Positions 43,719-52,835 of a stretch of 64,000 nt of DNA are shown here, piece by piece; positions within the stretch are counted from its first letter, which is position 1, and each line of letters starts with the position of its first letter. Source of the DNA: JAHBXL01 sp964409775 (GTDB taxonomy: Bacteria; Planctomycetota; Phycisphaerae; Phycisphaerales; UBA1924). The notes under the pieces are model-generated. The model had not been told where the DNA came from and made no database searches. It worked only from the letters and a program-made list of their open reading frames with translations. Made by a program: the position numbers and the translations under genes. The stretch lies in NCBI GenBank assembly GCA_964409775.1, contig CAYPEI010000022.1, forward strand, positions 7,239-71,238, written 5' to 3'.

Positions 43719-44936
43719 TCAGGCGGCGAGGTCTTCGTCGTCGCACTCCGGCGGGTCGCCGATGCAACCCCACTTGTCCTTGGGAAGGTGCCGGTGGTGG
43801 ACGTGGATCACGCGGGCCAGTTGCGAGGCGAAGAGTTCGCCGATGGTCCGGAGTTGGTCGATGAGCAGCGGACCGAACGGAGAGAGCCGGTCGCGGAACA
43901 GCATCACGATCGCCAGGACCTCGCTCTCGTGGCGGCAGGCGAAGCCGATGACGCCCGACTCCCCGAGCCACGCGGCATCGCCGCCCGCAAAGTCCTCGAG
44001 TTTCCGGGCGTCGCCCAGGTGGACGATGGCCTTGGACTTCTCGAACTTGGGCGCGACCGTGTTGGCGACATGATCCAGGAGCATGTCCACGGTTTCCTTC
44101 GGGCAGTCATAGTTGACGTACGCTCCGAGGGAGTAGTCCCCGCTCGTGGTGGGGAGGAACACCGCAGCGTTCGTCGGGCCCGATCGGGCGAGGACGAACT
44201 CGAGCGTGGTTCGGAGCAGTTGCTCGATATCCAGCTCGTGCTTGATGAGCGTCTTGAACTCGGTTGCTGTGGTGACCTGGTTCATAGCGGCAGCGCACTC
44301 CATGTTGCCGCCAACCAGATCGGAGCATTCCGCGGGTGTCTGAGGCGCGCGGGGTGGAGCGGTGCGCTCGTCGTGTCGGCACAACCGATCCAGCCTTCGC
44401 AGCCGTCGTCCTCCGCCCGTCCTCAGGCGCCCGCACGGGCTGATTCCCGCCGCGCCGAGCAGCAAACGCGAGAGTTCATGGACGCGCAAGTTCAGCGCAA
44501 TCACGGCCCGGCACCCGCGATGGGTCGCGCGGAGAGTGAGCCGCGTGTCGACGTCGGCCGCGGCCAGCAGCACGCCGGTGCCGCGCCTGGCGAGATCGCC
44601 CGCCAGTTCCAGCGAGTCGTCGGCGCAGCATGCGTGGTCGATCAGGGCAGCGTGAATCCGGAGCGGGCGCGACCGTTCCCCGCTGAGCATGATCGCCAGA
44701 GCCTCGACGGCGTTGCGAGCCAGCAGGCAGACCGCCCGGCCGTTGAGCGACCGCACGGCACGCCCGGCCAGAGCGGGGCTGTTCGTCACGACCAGGACGC
44801 GCGGATAACCAAGCCCGCGTTCTCGGTCCGTGCTGCGCCGAGTGGGCTTGATTTCGAGCGAGCCGAGCACGGGGACGCTCAACGCCCGGGATTCTCCCGC
44901 CGAGGCATTGCTTTGCTGGTGGCCTGCTCGAGTCAT
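43719..44936 (-). CDS. Degenerate receiver plus GAF domain protein
   Basis: 405 residues. ATG 44936 is chosen because AGGAGGAG lies 7 nt upstream; a long upstream extension in this frame is a shadow of the kinase gene. Residues of about 45-165 (YPRVLVVTNSPALAGRAVRSL...AALIDHACC...GVLLAAADVDTRL) look like a receiver domain lacking the acidic pair and the conserved Lys, so phosphorylation is doubtful. Residues of about 225-380 form a GAF domain (LDIEQLLRTTLEFVLARSGPTNAAVFLPT...GFACRHESEVLAIVMLFRDRLSPF). C-terminus is Cys/Asp-rich. Last gene of a three-gene operon, 38 bp after the histidine kinase. Confidence 0.8.
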   Translation of the reverse strand: MTRAGHQQSNASAGESRALSVPVLGSLEIKPTRRSTDRERGLGYPRVLVVTNSPALAGRAVRSLNGRAVCLLARNAVEALAIMLSGERSRPLRIHAALIDHACCADDSLELAGDLARRGTGVLLAAADVDTRLTLRATHRGCRAVIALNLRVHELSRLLLGAAGISPCGRLRTGGGRRLRRLDRLCRHDERTAPPRAPQTPAECSDLVGGNMECAAAMNQVTTATEFKTLIKHELDIEQLLRTTLEFVLARSGPTNAAVFLPTTSGDYSLGAYVNYDCPKETVDMLLDHVANTVAPKFEKSKAIVHLGDARKLEDFAGGDAAWLGESGVIGFACRHESEVLAIVMLFRDRLSPFGPLLIDQLRTIGELFASQLARVIHVHHRHLPKDKWGCIGDPPECDDEDLAA

Positions 44937-44974
44937 GGAGCCGCTCCTCCTGTCCGTGTTCATGGTCGTGGACC

Positions 44975-46858
44975 TCAGGCCGCCCGCTGCACGCCCGAGC
45001 CCGCGGCCACAACCGTCGCCATCGGGCCGGTCGCCCGCGCCGCCGATGCGTCTCTCGACCAGCGATAGTCCGGGATCATCACCGTGACGCTTGTGCCGCG
45101 CCCCGGCTTGCTCGCCAGGACAATCTCCCCGCCATGAAGCGAGACGAGCCTGTGTGACAGCGCGAGCCCGAGCCCCGGCTGCCTCCCCGCCGGCTTTTCC
45201 GAAAAGAACGGGTCGACCGCATGCTCGAGCGCGTGCTCGCTCATCCCCGCGCCGTCGTCGATCACCTGGATCAACAGCCGCGATTGGTCCGCGGCGTCTT
45301 CCGCCACACGGATCTCCACCGGCGATCTGGGCGCCGCTTCGACCGCGTTCACAACGATCTCCGTGAGCGCGTCGATCATGAGGCCAGAGTCCATGCGGGC
45401 CGTGTCCAGGCCTTCGGCCAGCGTCAGTTTGACGCCCAGGACTCCCGACGGCCCGGCCTTGCCGGCGCATCGCGCCTTCGTCCGCCGGATCACCTCTTCC
45501 ATGACCGAGCCGAGATCGGTGGGACGCCAGTCCGGCCGCGGCGGATTGGCGATGCGGTGCAGCCGCGAGACCAGTTCGCTCAGGCGGCCCGCCGCGTCGA
45601 CGATCGCCGTGGCCATGCTCCGGTCGTGCTCTTCGCGGAGCCGCGAGAGCAGCGACTGCGCCCGGCCCGAGATCACCGTCAGCGGGTTGTTCAGTTCGTG
45701 CGCTGCGCCCGCGGTCATCTCGCCCAGCCGCACCATGGCGCGGGTCTCGGCCAGTTGCTGCTGGGCCTCGCCCAGCGCACGGTTGGCCTCGCCCAGTTCC
45801 TGGTTCAGCCGGCCCAGCCTCGCGTTGGCGCGGAGGATCGACTCCACAAGCAACTGCTGGCTTGGCTCTTCGCCAAGGCCCAGGTCGCGGCAGCGGGCGC
45901 TCGTCGCCTCGTACAGCCGTGCGATGAGCCCCTCGATGCGCTCGACGTTCAGGCCCATCTGCGCAGCCAGTTCCCGGTCGTCGGGCGATGCCGCCATGTT
46001 CCCCGACCAGCCCAGTCCCAGCCGTCGGCAAAGTGCGTCGGCGACTCCGACGACACCCACCACGCGGCGGCTTTCGCCTTCGGGCAACTGGGCGTAGGGC
46101 GTGCCATGCAGTTCGACCGACGCGCGGAGCGCCTCCGGCAGGCCCCACAACCGCGCGATGTGCGCTCCCGCGGCATGATGGTCCATGCCGAGGATCGGCC
46201 GCTCAAAGTCCGAGATGTTCCCAAGCCTCGCCTCGGTCAGGTCGACCACGCGGGCATAGGCCCGGGGCAGAACCACCTCGAGCGCGAGTTTGCCGATGTC
46301 GTGCACAAGGCCGCAGACGAACAGTTCCTCCGGGTGCAGATCCGGCTCCGGGAGTTCACGCGCGATCAACTCGGCCGCGCAGGCCACCGCGATCGAGTGC
46401 TGCCAGAAGCCGACCCGGTTGAAGCCGCCGCTCACCGGCAGCGGCTTCCCCGCCGCTGTCGTCTTCCGCGGCAGGCCGCTGGTCCAGTCAAAGATCGCCA
46501 CGCTGAGCACCAGCGAACGGACCGCATCGAGCCCGAGCATGACCACCGCCATTTCGACCGTGGTGATGGGATGGCGCGTGCGGTTGGCCGCTCGCCGGCA
46601 GAGCGAGAGCAGCCGCGCCGTCAGCGTCGGGTCCGCCTCGATGAGCCGGACGATCTCGCGGAGGTCCGGCTCTTCCTGTGCGCCGAGTTGCAGCAGCCTC
46701 GCGGCGACCGCCGGCAGCGTCGGCAGGCCCGCCAGTTCGCGCAGCACCAGTTCCGTCCGGCGCGAGAGCAGCGGGTCCGTCAGAAACCCGGGCCCGGCTC
46801 CGCGTCCGCGGGCCGGTCCGAACTGATCAGCCCTGCTTCTGTGGCGCGGTCGCGGCAT
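44975..46858 (-). CDS. HDOD-domain histidine kinase
   Basis: 627 residues. An N-terminal HDOD domain (about 40-260) carries LPTLPAVAARLLQL, VIMLGLDAVRSLVLSVAIFDW-like helices, FWQHSIAVACAAELIA and, unusually, an HD pair in CGLVHDIGKLALEVV (His186, Asp187). A coiled-coil region (335-375) leads into a kinase core: phospho-acceptor His387 in TAGAAHELNNPLTVISG, N-box around Asn504, G1 DDGAG (534-538) and G2 GLGLAL (562-567). No transmembrane segment, so cytosolic. Probably phosphorylates the receiver encoded 60 bp upstream. Confidence 0.92.
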   Translation of the reverse strand: MPRPRHRSRADQFGPARGRGAGPGFLTDPLLSRRTELVLRELAGLPTLPAVAARLLQLGAQEEPDLREIVRLIEADPTLTARLLSLCRRAANRTRHPITTVEMAVVMLGLDAVRSLVLSVAIFDWTSGLPRKTTAAGKPLPVSGGFNRVGFWQHSIAVACAAELIARELPEPDLHPEELFVCGLVHDIGKLALEVVLPRAYARVVDLTEARLGNISDFERPILGMDHHAAGAHIARLWGLPEALRASVELHGTPYAQLPEGESRRVVGVVGVADALCRRLGLGWSGNMAASPDDRELAAQMGLNVERIEGLIARLYEATSARCRDLGLGEEPSQQLLVESILRANARLGRLNQELGEANRALGEAQQQLAETRAMVRLGEMTAGAAHELNNPLTVISGRAQSLLSRLREEHDRSMATAIVDAAGRLSELVSRLHRIANPPRPDWRPTDLGSVMEEVIRRTKARCAGKAGPSGVLGVKLTLAEGLDTARMDSGLMIDALTEIVVNAVEAAPRSPVEIRVAEDAADQSRLLIQVIDDGAGMSEHALEHAVDPFFSEKPAGRQPGLGLALSHRLVSLHGGEIVLASKPGRGTSVTVMIPDYRWSRDASAARATGPMATVVAAGSGVQRAA

Positions 46859-46918
46859 CGTTTGGCTTCACTCAGGTGGTGGTGGGTGCTCGATCCGCTC
46901 ATCCACGGTTGACGCGGA

Positions 46919-47527
46919 TCAGGCGGCCTCCGTCAGTTCGTCGATGCGCTTGATCAGATTGCTCACGTCGAACGGCTTGCGGACAAAGTCGTCGGCCCCC
47001 GCCGCGCGCAGCGAGTCGATCTCCTCCGGCTTCACCACGCCCGACACGAAGATGATCCGGGTGTCCTTGAGTTCATCGTGCGCGCGGATGCGCTGACAGA
47101 CGACGTTCCCGTTCACGTCCGGCAGCATGTAGTCGAGGATGATGAGGTTGGGCCGGAACTGCTCGGTGAGCAGGCCCGCGTCATACCCCGTCGAGCAGAA
47201 CTTCACGTCGTAGCGATCGTTCCGCCCGAACAGGTCCTTGAACATCTCGATGATCTGCGCATCGTCATCGACGACCAGGATGCGCTTGGCGCCATGATCG
47301 AGCGCGCCCACCGGGATGTCGTTGGCCCGCATGAACTTGATCAGTTCGGCCCGCGGGATGCGCCGGAACTTCGAGCCCGGCACGCGGAAGCCGCCCAGCC
47401 GGCCCGCGTCGAAGCAACGGATGATGGTCTGCTGCGAGACTTTGCAGATCTCCGCGGCCTCGCCGGTGGTGAAGATCCGCTTGCTCGCCCATTCCTTGGC
47501 AGCGTGTTGTCCGTTGACCCCGGGCAT
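46919..47527 (-). CDS. Excisionase-type HTH fused to response-regulator receiver
   Basis: 202 residues from ATG 47527; GTG 47533 is an alternative. Residues of about 16-68 form an excisionase/MerR-like winged helix (FTTGEAAEICKVSQQTIIRCFDAGRLGGFRVPGSKFRRIPRAEL), the DNA-binding module of the helix_turn_helix_17 type. Residues of about 82-200 form a receiver with DDD at 87-89, phospho-acceptor Asp132 in LDYMLP, Ser162 and Lys184 in RKPF. The DNA-binding domain is N-terminal, the reverse of the usual order. First gene of the operon with the HDOD kinase. Confidence 0.92.
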   Translation of the reverse strand: MPGVNGQHAAKEWASKRIFTTGEAAEICKVSQQTIIRCFDAGRLGGFRVPGSKFRRIPRAELIKFMRANDIPVGALDHGAKRILVVDDDAQIIEMFKDLFGRNDRYDVKFCSTGYDAGLLTEQFRPNLIILDYMLPDVNGNVVCQRIRAHDELKDTRIIFVSGVVKPEEIDSLRAAGADDFVRKPFDVSNLIKRIDELTEAA

Positions 47528-47705
47528 GCGCACCTTCCCGATGTACGACCGCTCGGCACACGCGCCGACCCCCGGCGCATGCCCGCTCGGTACAGATTGC
47601 CGAGGCGTCTATCGACGCAGAGATTGCCCGACTTAACGTCACAGTTTCACATCACGGGTTATCCGGGCCCGGTTACACTGCCCGCCGCGCACCACGGAGG
47701 ACTTC

Positions 47706-50006
47706 ATGCTGCTCGTTGCCGTCTTTGCCGCCGCGACCTGCTCCACCACTCCCGCTGCTCCCAGGCCCGCCGCCGCCGAGGATCCTTGGGCCCCGGTTCA
47801 GGGCAGGCTCATGACACGCTGGGCCAAGGATGTCGACGCGGAGAACCCATGGCCCGAGTATCCGCGGCCGCTTCTGCGGCGCGATCGGTGGATGAATCTC
47901 AACGGTCTCTGGGACTACGCCATCACAGCAAAGGACGCCGCGGCGCCGGGGCAGCACGACGGCCGCATCCTCGTTCCGTATCCGATCGAGTCGGCGCTGT
48001 CGGGAGTCGGTCGGATGCTCCAGCCCGATCAGGCCCTGCATTACCGCCGCACGTTCCGCCTCCCGGACTCATGGAAAAACGATCGCATCTTCCTTCACTT
48101 TGGCGCTGTGGATTGGCAATGCACGGTCCTCGTCAACGGCAGGAAGGTCGGCGAGCACACCGGCGGTTACGACCCATTCAGCCTGAACATCACCGATGCC
48201 CTCCTCAAAGGAGAGGACAACGAACTCGTCGTCACCGTCACCGATCCCACCGACACCGGCGGCCAGCCCCGCGGCAAGCAGTGGCTCAACCCCCACGGCA
48301 TCTGGTACACGCCCACCAGCGGCATCTGGCAAACGGTGTGGCTGGAGCCGGTAAACCGGCAGATCGGCATCGGCAAAGTGGTCGTCAACGCCGATCGACG
48401 CACCGGCGATGTGACGGTCGGCCTCCAGGCGGGTTGGAACTCCCAGAACAAACTCTCGGCTGATGTTCGCATCCTGAAGGAAGGCGCGGTGGTCGCGACA
48501 GGATCGCTTCGCGGCGGTCCGAACCGGATCCGCGTCAACGTCGCGCAGCCCCGCCCGTGGTCTCCGGCCGACCCGTTTCTCTACGATCTTGAGGTCACCG
48601 CGACGGACATGGGCGAGTCCGACACGATCCGGACCTACTTCGCCTTCCGCGATATTGCCGTGGCGCACGACGAGCACGGCGTGAACCGCCTGATGCTCAA
48701 CGGCGAGCCCCTCTTCCAGTTCGGCCCGCTCGACCAGGGCTTCTGGCCCGACGGCCTCTACACGCCACCCACCGAGGAAGCGATGATCTTCGACATCCTC
48801 GCGGCCAAGAAGATGGGCGCGAACATGCTGCGCAAGCATGTGAAGGTCGAATCGCAGCGGTTCTACCACGCATGCGACAAACTTGGCATGCTGGTCTGGC
48901 AGGACATCCCCAGCCCGTTCTTCTACCGCGGGCATGGCGACAACCCCTTTGACAATCCGCCGCTGACCGACGCGTGGAAGCAGAACTACGAGCGCGAAGT
49001 GCGTGCGATCGTGGGCGCATTCAACCAGCACCCCTCCATCGTCATGTGGGTCCCGTGGAACGAGGGCTGGGGGCAGGACGACTTCGCGTGGTCGAAGTCC
49101 ATGGTGGACCTGTGCAAGCGGCTCGACCCCTCGCGCCTCGTCAATAACGCGAGCGGCTGGACCGACATGGGCAACGGCGATGTCAACGACATCCACGTCT
49201 ACCCCGGGCCCGGATCGCCCACGCCGCAGTTGCCGCGCGACTCCTCCCGCGCCATGGTCCTCGGCGAGTTCGGCGGGCTCGGTCTCCCCATCGAGGGCCA
49301 CACCTGGCTCCAGAAGAACAACTGGGGATACAAGAGTTACAGCGACAAGGAGTCGCTGACCAACGCCTACATCGACCTGATCCGGCAGTTGCCGATGCAC
49401 ATCGCGCGCGGGCTTGCCGCGGCGGTCTACACCCAGACCACCGATGTCGAGATCGAGGTCAACGGCTGGCTCACCTACGACCGCGAGGTCTGGAAGATCG
49501 ACCCCGACAAGGCGGCCGCGGCGGCGCAGACGCTCTACCGCGGCATCCCGCAGATCGTCACGGTGGTTCCCGATGCCCAGTCCCGGGGCCAGACCTGGCG
49601 CTACACCTTTGAACAACCACCGGAAGGTTGGGAGCAGCCCGGCTTCAACCTTGCGGCGTGGAAAGAGGGAAAGGCCGGCTTCGGCACCAGGGGCACTCCG
49701 GGCTCGATCGTGGAGACAGAATGGGGCACCTCGGACATCTGGATGCGACAGACGGTGCGGCTGGACGCGCTGCCGGCTGATCCGGCGATGAGCATCCACC
49801 ACGATGAAGACTGCGAGGTGTACATCAACGGGAAACTCGCCCTGAAGCGGACGGAGTACACGACCGGCTATGTCTATCTGCCGCTGAGCAAGGAGGCCGC
49901 CGGCCTGCTCCGCGCAGGGGAGAACACGATCGCGGTGCACTGCAGGCAGACAAAGGGCGGGCAGTACATCGATGTCGGGCTGGTGGATGTGAAGCCGGGG
50001 AAGTGA
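47706..50006 (+). CDS. Glycoside hydrolase family 2 protein
   Basis: 766 residues; ATG follows CGGAGG by about 6 nt. A signal peptide of about 23 residues (AVFAAATCSTTPAAP) predicts export. Sugar-binding domain (LNGLWDYAI...YRRTFRLPDSW...FGAVDWQCTVLVNG...GGYDPFSLNITD), immunoglobulin-like domain, then a TIM barrel with acid/base Glu453 in WVPWNEGWGQ and nucleophile Glu521 in VLGEFGG. Extra C-terminal beta domain (about 640-760). GH2 covers beta-galactosidase, glucuronidase and mannosidase activities; the exact sugar is not readable. Paired with the GH127 gene downstream. Confidence 0.92.
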   Translation: MLLVAVFAAATCSTTPAAPRPAAAEDPWAPVQGRLMTRWAKDVDAENPWPEYPRPLLRRDRWMNLNGLWDYAITAKDAAAPGQHDGRILVPYPIESALSGVGRMLQPDQALHYRRTFRLPDSWKNDRIFLHFGAVDWQCTVLVNGRKVGEHTGGYDPFSLNITDALLKGEDNELVVTVTDPTDTGGQPRGKQWLNPHGIWYTPTSGIWQTVWLEPVNRQIGIGKVVVNADRRTGDVTVGLQAGWNSQNKLSADVRILKEGAVVATGSLRGGPNRIRVNVAQPRPWSPADPFLYDLEVTATDMGESDTIRTYFAFRDIAVAHDEHGVNRLMLNGEPLFQFGPLDQGFWPDGLYTPPTEEAMIFDILAAKKMGANMLRKHVKVESQRFYHACDKLGMLVWQDIPSPFFYRGHGDNPFDNPPLTDAWKQNYEREVRAIVGAFNQHPSIVMWVPWNEGWGQDDFAWSKSMVDLCKRLDPSRLVNNASGWTDMGNGDVNDIHVYPGPGSPTPQLPRDSSRAMVLGEFGGLGLPIEGHTWLQKNNWGYKSYSDKESLTNAYIDLIRQLPMHIARGLAAAVYTQTTDVEIEVNGWLTYDREVWKIDPDKAAAAAQTLYRGIPQIVTVVPDAQSRGQTWRYTFEQPPEGWEQPGFNLAAWKEGKAGFGTRGTPGSIVETEWGTSDIWMRQTVRLDALPADPAMSIHHDEDCEVYINGKLALKRTEYTTGYVYLPLSKEAAGLLRAGENTIAVHCRQTKGGQYIDVGLVDVKPGK

Positions 50007-50008
50007 TT

Positions 50009-50240
50009 TCACCGCGGAGGCGCAGAGGACGCAGGAAGAACCATCAGCCGCAAGTCACGCAAGGACACGATGTCGAGCACATTCTGGCGAAGAGAGACTG
50101 TGCCTCCTCTCTCTTCAGATCTGCCCCCTTCTGCTTTCCTCATCCGCGAACATCCGTGGCCTGTCTTGATGACTTCTCTCCGTGCTCTCGGTGTCCTCCG
50201 TGGTTCAGTTACTCCGCGTCCTCTGCGCCTCTGCGGTGAG
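50009..50240. repeat. Inverted-repeat element, CTCACCGC ends, between GH2 and GH127
   Basis: A 24-bp left arm (50009-50032, TCACCGCGGAGGCGCAGAGG and on) and the right arm ending GCGGTGAG at 50240 are inverted copies matching at 23 of 24 positions. The interior carries further CTCTGCG/CCTCCGTGG-like segments. It starts 2 bp after the GH2 stop and ends 23 bp before the GH127 start. Confidence 0.75.
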
Positions 50241-50263
50241 TCCGCTTTGAAGGAACACAGTTC

Positions 50264-52714
50264 ATGCTTACCTCCATCGCCATCACCGCCACGCTTCTCG
50301 CTCAAACCGCGGCCAAACCCGCCGGCATCGACTCTATCGTCCCCGTCCCCTACCAGCAGGTCACCATCGACGGCCCCTTCTGGTCCCCGCGCCTCAGCGC
50401 CATCCGCCGCGGCACGCTCGCCGCCAACCGCCACCAGTGCGACATCACCGGCCGCCTCGCCAACTTCGACAACGCGGCCAAAAAACTCCGCGGCGAGAAG
50501 GATGTCGGCGCGTTCGAGGGACTGCTCTTCAACGACTCGGATGTCTACAAGATGATCGAGGGGTGGTGCTACGTGCTCGCGACGGCGAAGGACCCGGCCG
50601 CGAGAAAGCGGCTCGATTCCGACCTCGATGCGCTCATCACCCGCATCGCCGCAGCCCAGCATCCTGACGGGTACATCAACACCTACTACACGCTGAAGGC
50701 GGACATCAACAACCGCTTCACGCGCGAAGAGTGGGACCACGAGACGTACTGCATCGGGCATCTGATCGAGGCGGGTGTGGCACACTTCGAGGCAACCGGC
50801 AAGCGCTCGCTGCTCGATGTCGCCATCCGTGCTGCGGACTTTCTCGACACTCTGTACGGCGAGGGCAAGTTCACCGCGCCGCCCGGCCACCAGGAAGTCG
50901 AACTCGCGCTCATCCGTCTCGGCGATGCCCTCAACCGCGGCGATTCCGTCCGCGCCGGTCCGCTCGGCACGCCACGCCCGCAAGACCTCGACAAGTACAC
51001 CCGCTTGGCCTTCTTCCTCATTGAGCAGCGCGGGAAGCCGCACCGCAAACTCGATGGATCGATGTACGGGCCCTGGGGCGACTATGCGCAAGACCACCTG
51101 CCCGCGGCGGAGCAGATGGAGGCCGCGGGGCACGCGGTCCGCGCAGCCTACCTCTACTCCGCGATGACCGACCTGGCGGCGCGGGGGATCGGGAACTACC
51201 GCCCCGCGCTCGATTCCCTGTGGAACGACATCACGCAGCGGCGGGTGTTCGTCACGGGCGGCATCGGCCCCAGCGGGCACAACGAGGGCTTCACCACGCC
51301 GTACGACATCCCGACGCACACCGCCTACCAGGAAACCTGCGCCTCGATCGGCCTGTGCATGTGGGCCCACCGCATGTTCCTGCTGACCGGCCGGGCGGAG
51401 TGCATGCAGCAGTTCGAGCGGACGCTCTACAACGCAGTGCTGGCCGGTGTCGCGCTCGATGGCGAGTCGTTCTTTTACGTCAACCCCCTCGCATCCCGCG
51501 GCGGGCACCACCGCAGCGCCTGGTTCGCCTGCGCCTGTTGCCCTCCGAACATCCTGCGCTTCCTCGGCCACCTTGGTGAGTATGTCTATGCCGTCCGCGG
51601 CGACACGATCTACATCAACCTCTTCATCGACAGCACCACGCACATCCCAATGGGAGGCAAGACTGTCTCGATCCGTCAGGAAACCGGCTACCCCTTCGAC
51701 GGCCAACTCCGAATCACGATCGAGAATGACACCGGCCGTGAGATTGTCATCGCACGTCGCGCCAACCTCGAGACGCTTCCCTCGGGCGCGATCGCCCAGG
51801 ATGGCTACGCGCGCTGGATCATCCCACCCGGCACCACCGTGCAGGAGTTCGTCCTCCCGCTGAAGGTCCGCCGCGTCATCGCCGATCCGCGCGTGAAGGC
51901 CGCGATTGGCCGCGTAGCGCTCATGCGCGGCCCACTCGTCTACGCCGCGGAATCCACCGACAACAACGGAACCGTCGCCGGGCTCATCCTCCCGCCCAAC
52001 GCCGAACTCGAAGAGCGAATCGCGGCGGGGGGGGACGGCACGCCGGAGATCGTTGCACACGCGCTTCGCGTCGGCCAGCCGGAGTCAAAGCCACACTCCG
52101 GCGGTCTCCGCCCGCATGGAGCGGCCGACGAACCCGATGACCGCCTGTACCGCGAAGCGCCGAGTGTCAACCCCGTCGACGTCACCCTGCGGCCGTACTT
52201 CATGTGGGCCAACCGCGGCCCATCGGAGATGGCAGTCTGGCTGCCCGAGACGGCGCACCTCGGTGAGCCCTGGCCCGCGCCGGGGATCACGGCGAGCGCA
52301 TCGTTCATCGGGCATGGCGACGGCCTGCCCGCGCTCTTCGACCGCATCGAGCCCGCAAGCAGCATCGACCACGATGTGCCGCGGTTCACATTCTGGAACC
52401 ACAAGGGCACGCAGGAGTGGGTGCGGTACGACTTCGACAAGCCGCGGAGGGTGTCTGCGGTCGAGGTGTATTGGTTCGACGACACCGGCCGCGGCGAGTG
52501 CCGCGTGCCGGCATCATGGACCGTTGAGTATCTCGATGGCGACGCGTGGAAATCTGTTGCGAACGCCAGCCCGAACAGCCCGGCGGCGTTCGGCACAGCC
52601 AAAGACCGCTTCAACGTCTGCACTTTCGCACCCGTCACGACCTCCGCCATCCGTGTGAACATCCGGCAGCAGGACAACTTCTCATCGGGAATGCTGGAGA
52701 TGCGGGTGAGGTGA
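50264..52714 (+). CDS. Glycoside hydrolase family 127 (beta-L-arabinofuranosidase type)
   Basis: 816 residues. A weak signal sequence (LTSIAITATLLAQTAA) starts the protein. The (alpha/alpha)6 catalytic domain follows: DGPFWSPRLSAIRRGTL, GLLFNDSDVYKMIEGW, HPDGYINTYYTL, WDHETYCIGHLIEAG and TAYQETCASIGLCMW. The zinc-site residues expected for GH127 are present: Glu357, Cys359 and the Cys423-Ala-Cys425-Cys426 cluster in FACACCPPN. A C-terminal discoidin/F5-8C-like region (RYDFDKPRRVSAVEVYWFDD...TTSAIRVNI) may bind glycans. Known GH127 enzymes release L-arabinofuranose from plant-type glycans. Confidence 0.92.
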   Translation: MLTSIAITATLLAQTAAKPAGIDSIVPVPYQQVTIDGPFWSPRLSAIRRGTLAANRHQCDITGRLANFDNAAKKLRGEKDVGAFEGLLFNDSDVYKMIEGWCYVLATAKDPAARKRLDSDLDALITRIAAAQHPDGYINTYYTLKADINNRFTREEWDHETYCIGHLIEAGVAHFEATGKRSLLDVAIRAADFLDTLYGEGKFTAPPGHQEVELALIRLGDALNRGDSVRAGPLGTPRPQDLDKYTRLAFFLIEQRGKPHRKLDGSMYGPWGDYAQDHLPAAEQMEAAGHAVRAAYLYSAMTDLAARGIGNYRPALDSLWNDITQRRVFVTGGIGPSGHNEGFTTPYDIPTHTAYQETCASIGLCMWAHRMFLLTGRAECMQQFERTLYNAVLAGVALDGESFFYVNPLASRGGHHRSAWFACACCPPNILRFLGHLGEYVYAVRGDTIYINLFIDSTTHIPMGGKTVSIRQETGYPFDGQLRITIENDTGREIVIARRANLETLPSGAIAQDGYARWIIPPGTTVQEFVLPLKVRRVIADPRVKAAIGRVALMRGPLVYAAESTDNNGTVAGLILPPNAELEERIAAGGDGTPEIVAHALRVGQPESKPHSGGLRPHGAADEPDDRLYREAPSVNPVDVTLRPYFMWANRGPSEMAVWLPETAHLGEPWPAPGITASASFIGHGDGLPALFDRIEPASSIDHDVPRFTFWNHKGTQEWVRYDFDKPRRVSAVEVYWFDDTGRGECRVPASWTVEYLDGDAWKSVANASPNSPAAFGTAKDRFNVCTFAPVTTSAIRVNIRQQDNFSSGMLEMRVR

Positions 52715-52736
52715 CCGTCTTCCAGACTCGCCGCAT

Positions 52737-52835
52737 CAACTCCTACGCGGCCTTCGCGCTCTTCGCGTTCACCTACTTCCCCGCCTCTCCTCCGTGCCCT
52801 CTGTGTCCCCCCTGTGAACTCTGCGGACCTTCTTC
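52737..52835. repeat. Intergenic repeat forming the 3' end of rarA
   Basis: GCGGCCTTCGCGCTCTTCGC and CTCTGTGTCCCCCCTGTGAAC segments are of the same family as the 96-bp array beside dnaB. The RarA reading frame runs into it, so the last ~20 residues of that protein come from the repeat. Confidence 0.65.

Noticed and set aside
44937..46148. Long N-terminal extension in frame with the GAF protein
   Set aside because: It overlaps the HDOD kinase gene in another frame, is Arg/Gly/Pro-rich, and a strong ribosome site marks the start at 44936.
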